Shown one piece after another: positions 58,443-64,000 of a stretch of DNA of 64,000 bases. The notes below the pieces were generated by a model, which saw nothing but the letters and a program-made list of their open reading frames with translations, was not told where the DNA came from and searched no databases. Every line of letters begins with the position of its first letter. Positions within the stretch are counted from its first letter, which is position 1. The stretch comes from Ifrita kowaldi. Its lineage: Eukaryota; Chordata; Aves; Passeriformes; Cinclosomatidae. Position numbers and translations under genes: made by a program. The DNA is taken from the NCBI GenBank assembly GCA_013398055.1, contig VZRS01012488.1, forward strand, positions 1 through 64,000. Reading direction: 5' to 3'.

Positions 58443-61400
58443 CAAAAAAATAGAGCCCACTGTTTCCTTCCATGAATCATCTACAAGTCAGAATTTCTTG
58501 ACTTCCCTTAAAAAAAAGAACTCCACATCAATTGGAATTATTGCTAAAGTTATATTTCAGTCTCATGAGATAATATAGTTGCTAACATATGCTTCCGAAT
58601 GATTAAAACTGTGTATGTTCCACACTATGGATTGTGTGTCTGATATTATCAGGTCAGTGTTGCTGAAATAAAGGGATTCTAACCTGCCACATTGGCATCC
58701 TTGTGGTGCTTCCAGTTTATTTTCTTTTATACATACACACAAATGCTCTCCCACACTGAGAGCTCATATTGTCTTTGTCGGCGGGCACTTTAACAGAGTA
58801 TTTGACATTACATAGTCACATTAGGAACATCTCCCAGTGGCGTATCAGTCATACTCAAATCACATCTGCCTAACATTGCACTTGTAATAATCTGCAAAAT
58901 AGAAAGACAAATTTACTAAATTCAAGTCACTTTGGGCATACCTAAAGAAATGAGCCCAACAGAAAACAACTGTAACTATGAGTGACAATATAGAAAGTCT
59001 GGAAATTGGGAAGGTGTTACTGATGCACCTCATCATCAGATCCCCTTGGAAAGGGCTTCTATTTTTTGGATGAAACTATCTCAAAGCCTGTGCCTTGTTT
59101 CCACCTGATGTACAATTATAAATAGCACATTAATTAACTTCAAATTACTTTTTATAAGGACCAAATTTTACAAATGAGTTTCCAGTACTTACAGGGTATC
59201 AGGCATAAGTTGCAGAAGTCAAGACCAGCTTCATCCAAGTCAGCTAAGAACTGCTTTAAAACAGGTTGAATGTTTTTAAGGCAACTGGGCTTCAGCTGCA
59301 GCTCTGCTGCAATCACTTACAGATATGAACTCATTTACGAGGAGAATTTTTTTTCCAAGTGAAAATGAAAGTGTCCATGAAAAAAAATTTTAAAAGCCAA
59401 CGTAACATCTTTGCCTTCAGAAAAAGTTGTTCAGGTCTGGAATATTCCTAAATAAAAGGCTAGGGCCTAGTGATAGCTGATCCCATATGAATTTTTCACA
59501 GAGCTGCTACTTCATTCCATGACTGCTGTGCACAACACCTGTCAAATTGGTTATACTTTGGATATCAGTTGGCCATGTTAGGTATAGGCCAGGCAGCCGT
59601 CATAAAAGGCATTTAAATAAGGAGCAAATCTCTGGAATACCAAGAAAGAGACACCAAGGAAGTTGCACTCATAAAACTATGGTTTAAAAGTGGTATGCAA
59701 GAAAAAGTACACTTAAACAATTTCTACCAGGTGATATCACAGTACAAAATGTTTAGAAAAAAAATCTTATGAACTACAGAAGAAACATTTTGCATCAGTA
59801 AAATTTAGAAAGTATCGCAACCCTGCAAACATTTGGGCAGTGTTTATCCAACTTGAGAGAAAGCAAAGGTATGTGGGCTGTTAGAAGAATATTTTCCACT
59901 ATGATAAGGGAATCTTAAGTTTGGACAATTTTCATATAAATAGGATTTTATACATTGGTTGTGATCCAAAACAGAGTAAGTGAACCACTTCACTTTGCAT
60001 ATGAGCAATTAATTATCCTTTTAACAAAATTGATTGTACCAAGAGCACATTTTTTCCCCCAAGGGAAAAAACCCTACAACCAATTAAAATCAAGGAACTA
60101 ATAAAAACCATCCGCAATTAACATGTAAAATGTTTTGCTCTTTTAATATGATTTGCTCTGATTCTATTTGAAGCAGCAATACAGAGGAAGTAAGCACTTT
60201 GCTATATCTGGTGGGGAAAGAGATATGAAAGAAATAAAGGAAGGGATGAATGAAAAGGGAAGGCAGTTAATGTAGATTTGATACTGTAGTGATAATTTAG
60301 CTTGGTTCTAAGTACACTGGGCAATAAATAGCGTCATAAATGAGCTGGGTAAACTCTGAGGATACAGCAAGGAGCCATTTACTGCCTTGTAACCTCAATG
60401 GCAAACTAAAATTATCTCCTAAATAACAGGTTTTCTAGTTGCACTGAATCATTGTGCAACAGAGGGACAATAACTTGCTCGTATCTCTCCCCTGGTTGCC
60501 AGTAAAATGAACAGCATGAATTAATTCCAGGTAATGTAAGTTGCCACTATTTTTAGCAAATGCAACCTTGAAAACTTTTTCAAATCAACGGAAGTGAAAA
60601 CCAGGCTGGGTTTGGAGTTCATTTGTCTCTTAAAACATAGAGGAATTGCTACCTTCTGGTGAGACTCCATTTGAAAATTCATCCATGACAGTTTAAACTG
60701 GCACTTAAACTATGGGCACTGTGACACCACAGGGGAAAAAGTACTGCTGGCTGGGGACATCCAAGCTACAGCAGCTTGGTGGGGGGTCCCTGCTGGTGCA
60801 ATTAATGTTCAGTCTGATAAAAATCAATCTGAAGTTTTCATGAGATTTCTACCAATTTTTCTTCTCACCTATGTTTGTGTCTGACCTGCAGGAAACACTT
60901 GAGAGCTGTGCATATATTGGCATTATAACCAGGAGTTAACTGGTCTTACAAAATTCTATAAATTGCAAATACCAACAAGCAGTGTAAAAGGGTAGAACAA
61001 AATGTTCTTTGTCAAATGCAAGTTCCAGTCTGCACTCAGAAATACACAAAGATCTATAACAATAATATTTATCTGTCACTTATCTAGTATCTTAGACATT
61101 TTACAATGAAATGAAAATTAATTCCCAAGTTACAAGAGTAAAAGTTAGTATAAAAACACAAGTTAGTATAAAAACATAAATGAAATCAAGATACAATGCC
61201 AAGAGCTTTCTGGAATGGAGATGGTTTTATTTCAAAACAACTAATGCTGTGTTGGTTCACAGGTCAGAATGTCACACAGGCAAAAATACTGGCAATATGT
61301 CAAGTGCTCTTGAATATGCCAACTGTCCCCTTTCTTTCTCAAGGGGCTGAATATTGATATAAAACAATTTTTGCACTTTGAGGCTGCCTTGTCAGCAGAG

Positions 61401-63626
61401 AGAATTTTAGGTCTCTCTGAATAGGAAGGTAAATCAATAAGCAGGTAAATTCCTGATACTGGGAATGAGCACATGGATTGGAGGGATTGCAAATCTAATT
61501 GTGTTTCCCAAGCTGCAAACACTGTTATGTGAACAATCACCAAGTACACAAATTTCTTTTCACATAGCCTGCATGGATTTCAGAGAGCAAGTAAGGCAAG
61601 ATAGGCAGCATAGGTCTGGTAGGATAAGGGAAAGATGCATAGCCTGAGGCATTGGCAAAAAGAAAACCATCTGTGAGCTGAATGTGCTGCTTCTGTTCAG
61701 AGGATCTGACTCTTCCCTACATTAGAAATACATGGCAATTATGCTAAGAAAATACACTGACACCGTGTCACTTTTTGGTAACTTTTTGCCAAACAGAAAC
61801 TGACTTCCAAAGCTCTAAATTATCTTTATTAATTAGTCTAGGAAGCAAGAGTATAATGTAGTCAGAAATTACCAAAAATGTCTAGAAACAAGTTCTTTTA
61901 AAGACTGGAAGTCAAAAACTACTGTTTATAAAACTGAACTCCAGCTTTGCAGGAGTCTCATGGCACTCTCTTGGCATATCATGGTTCCCTACATAACTGA
62001 GTTTCAGCAAAGCCCTTCAGATATATTCTGAAAAAGTAACTCGTCTGTGGGCTCTGTGGGTAAGAAGTGACATATAGTCATCTTCTTGGCAGTGACATTT
62101 GCCAAGTAAAACCACTGGATAGACACAACACTCTCTGAAATATGAAACACCTAATTAAAGTAAAAGTTTAGGCATGACATAAGAAATATTAATAATTATA
62201 TTGGACATGCTCTGCCAAAAACTGGGGAGAAAGGCACAGAATGTGAAAGAGAAAAAGCAACTGAAGGAATACCGTCCTGTGGATGCCCTACCAGCATCTG
62301 CCAGAGTTACCAGAGCAATAGCCAGTTTGTCCAGTGGCCAGTACTATCTGTGTGGTATCTTACACTGCATGAAAACTAGAGCCAAACTAAGGTGTTTCAC
62401 TTCAGTTACTACCAGGAGCTACCTCGGATTTTGTACAACACCTACCTTGCAAGCTTCCTCCAAAATTCCCAGCACAACACAAAAACCTACGAAGCAACAG
62501 AAAGTTTTCTTTCCAATGAGAGAACTTTTAAATCAAGGAACTGGAATTTGATGGTACATTTCAAATTCTGAAGCCACAGAGATAAAAATGCTTAAATCTG
62601 AAACGCAGTTTAAATCTGCCTGTTATAAAGACCTTAAAATTATGGATGTCCTCTTACTGAACAAGTACACCTATAAATGGGTGCTATCAATATAGTTAAA
62701 TGGGATAACAGAGAAAACTTAAGAATATATTAGGGGAAAGTGCATCTTTTCCATAATTCTGCTGACCTCAATGCTTGTTTTGACTCCCTAAGTTAAATGT
62801 AGCAAGTTATTTTTGTTCCAATGAACGAAAAATGTGGAACAACCAAGAAATTTTGTAAAGGACAGAAAAATCTTTTGAAAGGAAGACAAATAAGAAAAAA
62901 TAACCCTTTTGCTTTTTGCTAGCAGACGAATGAAAGAATGAATGGAATCAAGTCCAGCGTGTATCAGCAGCACATTTTTTCCTAAAATACTTGATGAATC
63001 ATATAGATTGCCTTATCATAGGTATAAAATTAATGTGGCATTCAGCATACCTCTTAAATTCAGGAATTTGGCATACACATCAACTTCCTGGAGATGTACT
63101 GAAGATTTCGAGAATGTGCCAAAAGACTCAAGACTTTGACCTCATACTTTTATCTATTAAAATAATAGATGTTTGCCCAGGCAATTGTTGCTGGAAAGTG
63201 TAGAAATTTGTATGCCACATTTGAAAGCTCTTGTGTGACTTAATCTAACAAGGCAATCAGAAAACAACACAATAAAGGGATAAAAAATGTAAGAACATCA
63301 AGTCATTTGCTCACTTGATGAAAGCACATCTGATGGCTTATTTTGCCACAATGTACAGACCTAACAGAGCAATCTTGTCAGAAAACGTAGGTTTTCTGCG
63401 AGGAGAAAGGTCTGTGAGGAACCTATACTTTTTTCCCCTTTTTTCCAGTTCTCTATTTCTTCAGCATCCACCTAAGCCTGATAGGGATATTTCTCCTTTT
63501 TAAGAGATTTTAAATTCTTCCCTTTCTCCATTTCAGCGCATTCTGACTTGCCTGGCTTCTTTCTACACCAGAGGTTTGTCCCTGCAACAAACTGTAAATC
63601 TTTAAAGTGCTTTTGTGCAGTTCATG
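58443..63626. other. Unannotated AT-rich sequence
   Basis: Contains an 18-bp direct repeat (61143-61178). 60.0-60.4 kb is rich in ATTAATTA-type motifs. Open frames up to 116 codons have no recognised motif. Confidence 0.45.
61143..61178. repeat. 18-bp tandem repeat, two units
   Basis: AGTTAGTATAAAAACACA and AGTTAGTATAAAAACATA are adjacent and differ at one base. Confidence 0.9.
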
Positions 63627-63744
63627 TCACAGAATCACAGGATGGTTTGGGTTGGAAGGGACCTTAAAGATCATCTCATTCCAAGCCCCTGCCATGAGCA
63701 GGGATACTTTCCACTAGACCAGGTTGCTCGGAGCCCTGTCCAGC
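63627..63744 (-). mobile_element. Short CR1 LINE 3' end fragment
   Basis: TCACAGAATCACAGGATGG, then GGTTGGAAGGGACCTTAAAG, CCCTGCCATGAGCAGGGATA and CACTAGACCAGGTTGCTCGG, ending at CCTGTCCAGC. Only about 118 bases of the 3' end are present, the shortest of the minus-strand copies. Confidence 0.93.
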
Positions 63745-64000
63745 TGATGCCGTTTTGGTTTTTGACTTTTTTTTCTTATATATTCTCTGTATTCTTTACA
63801 CATATATTTGTAGCCTACTGTAGTAGTGGCTAGTTTTCCCAATAATTTTCCATGCCCGTTCCCTAGGCAGAAAAACAAAATGAATTCCAGGGCCCCTATC
63901 CTATCTTGGTTTTCCCTGGCTACCAAGGTTGAGAACAACTCTTCTAGACACATTTTCATAAACAAAGTACAGCCAGTATCAAGGGGGGACTCCAGAGAAG
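63745..64000. other. Unannotated sequence to window end
   Basis: No recognisable feature; the sequence continues beyond the window. Confidence 0.5.

Noticed and set aside
1..64000. Operons, CRISPR arrays, tRNA or rRNA genes
   Set aside because: Nothing of these kinds was seen; sequence character is avian nuclear DNA.

Overview
This window looks like vertebrate, and specifically avian, nuclear DNA. The main evidence is a set of CR1 LINE 3' ends carrying the bird-typical terminal repeat (TCATAGAATCATAGAAT on the + strand, i.e. the reverse complement of the CR1 3' tail) and several retroviral solo LTRs of the kind common in songbirds. A passerine is the most likely source, but that is inference from recalled repeat consensus and was not tested by search. 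There are no operons, CRISPR arrays, rRNA or tRNA genes and no long open frame; the longest frames (about 130-165 codons) are chance frames or lie in repeats. The window is best read as AT-rich intergenic or intronic DNA.

Layout: 0-8 kb is mostly unique sequence with one minus-strand CR1 (3.6 kb), one older plus-strand CR1 (7.2 kb) and a possible small exon (0.93-1.04 kb). 8.38-9.05 kb is a solo LTR with a perfect 5-bp target duplication. 10.1-11.15 kb is a GC-rich LTR-like element containing a 72-bp exact duplication around a single N, probably an assembly seam. 11-26 kb is unique, with a CR1 tail at 17.9 kb and a possible terminal exon at 22.06 kb. 26.09-26.69 kb is a second solo LTR, CpG-rich, again with a perfect 5-bp target duplication and termini like those of the first. 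29.9-30.45 kb holds a decayed minus-strand LINE reverse transcriptase that looks closer to L2/Rex1-type LINEs than to avian CR1. 32.8, 44.4, 51.4, 58.2 and 63.6 kb hold five further minus-strand CR1 3' ends. 37.5-39.6 kb is unusually GC- and CpG-rich. 52.0-52.5 kb and 56.84-57.45 kb are two more LTR-type elements.

No protein-coding gene could be named. The candidate exons (0.93, 11.2, 22.06 and 50.4 kb, all +) rest on splice signals plus open frames only. The first and third are phase-compatible. No previously undescribed functional system was found; the most unusual items are the L2-like LINE fragment, the two related LTR insertions with intact target duplications, and the possible exon pair.
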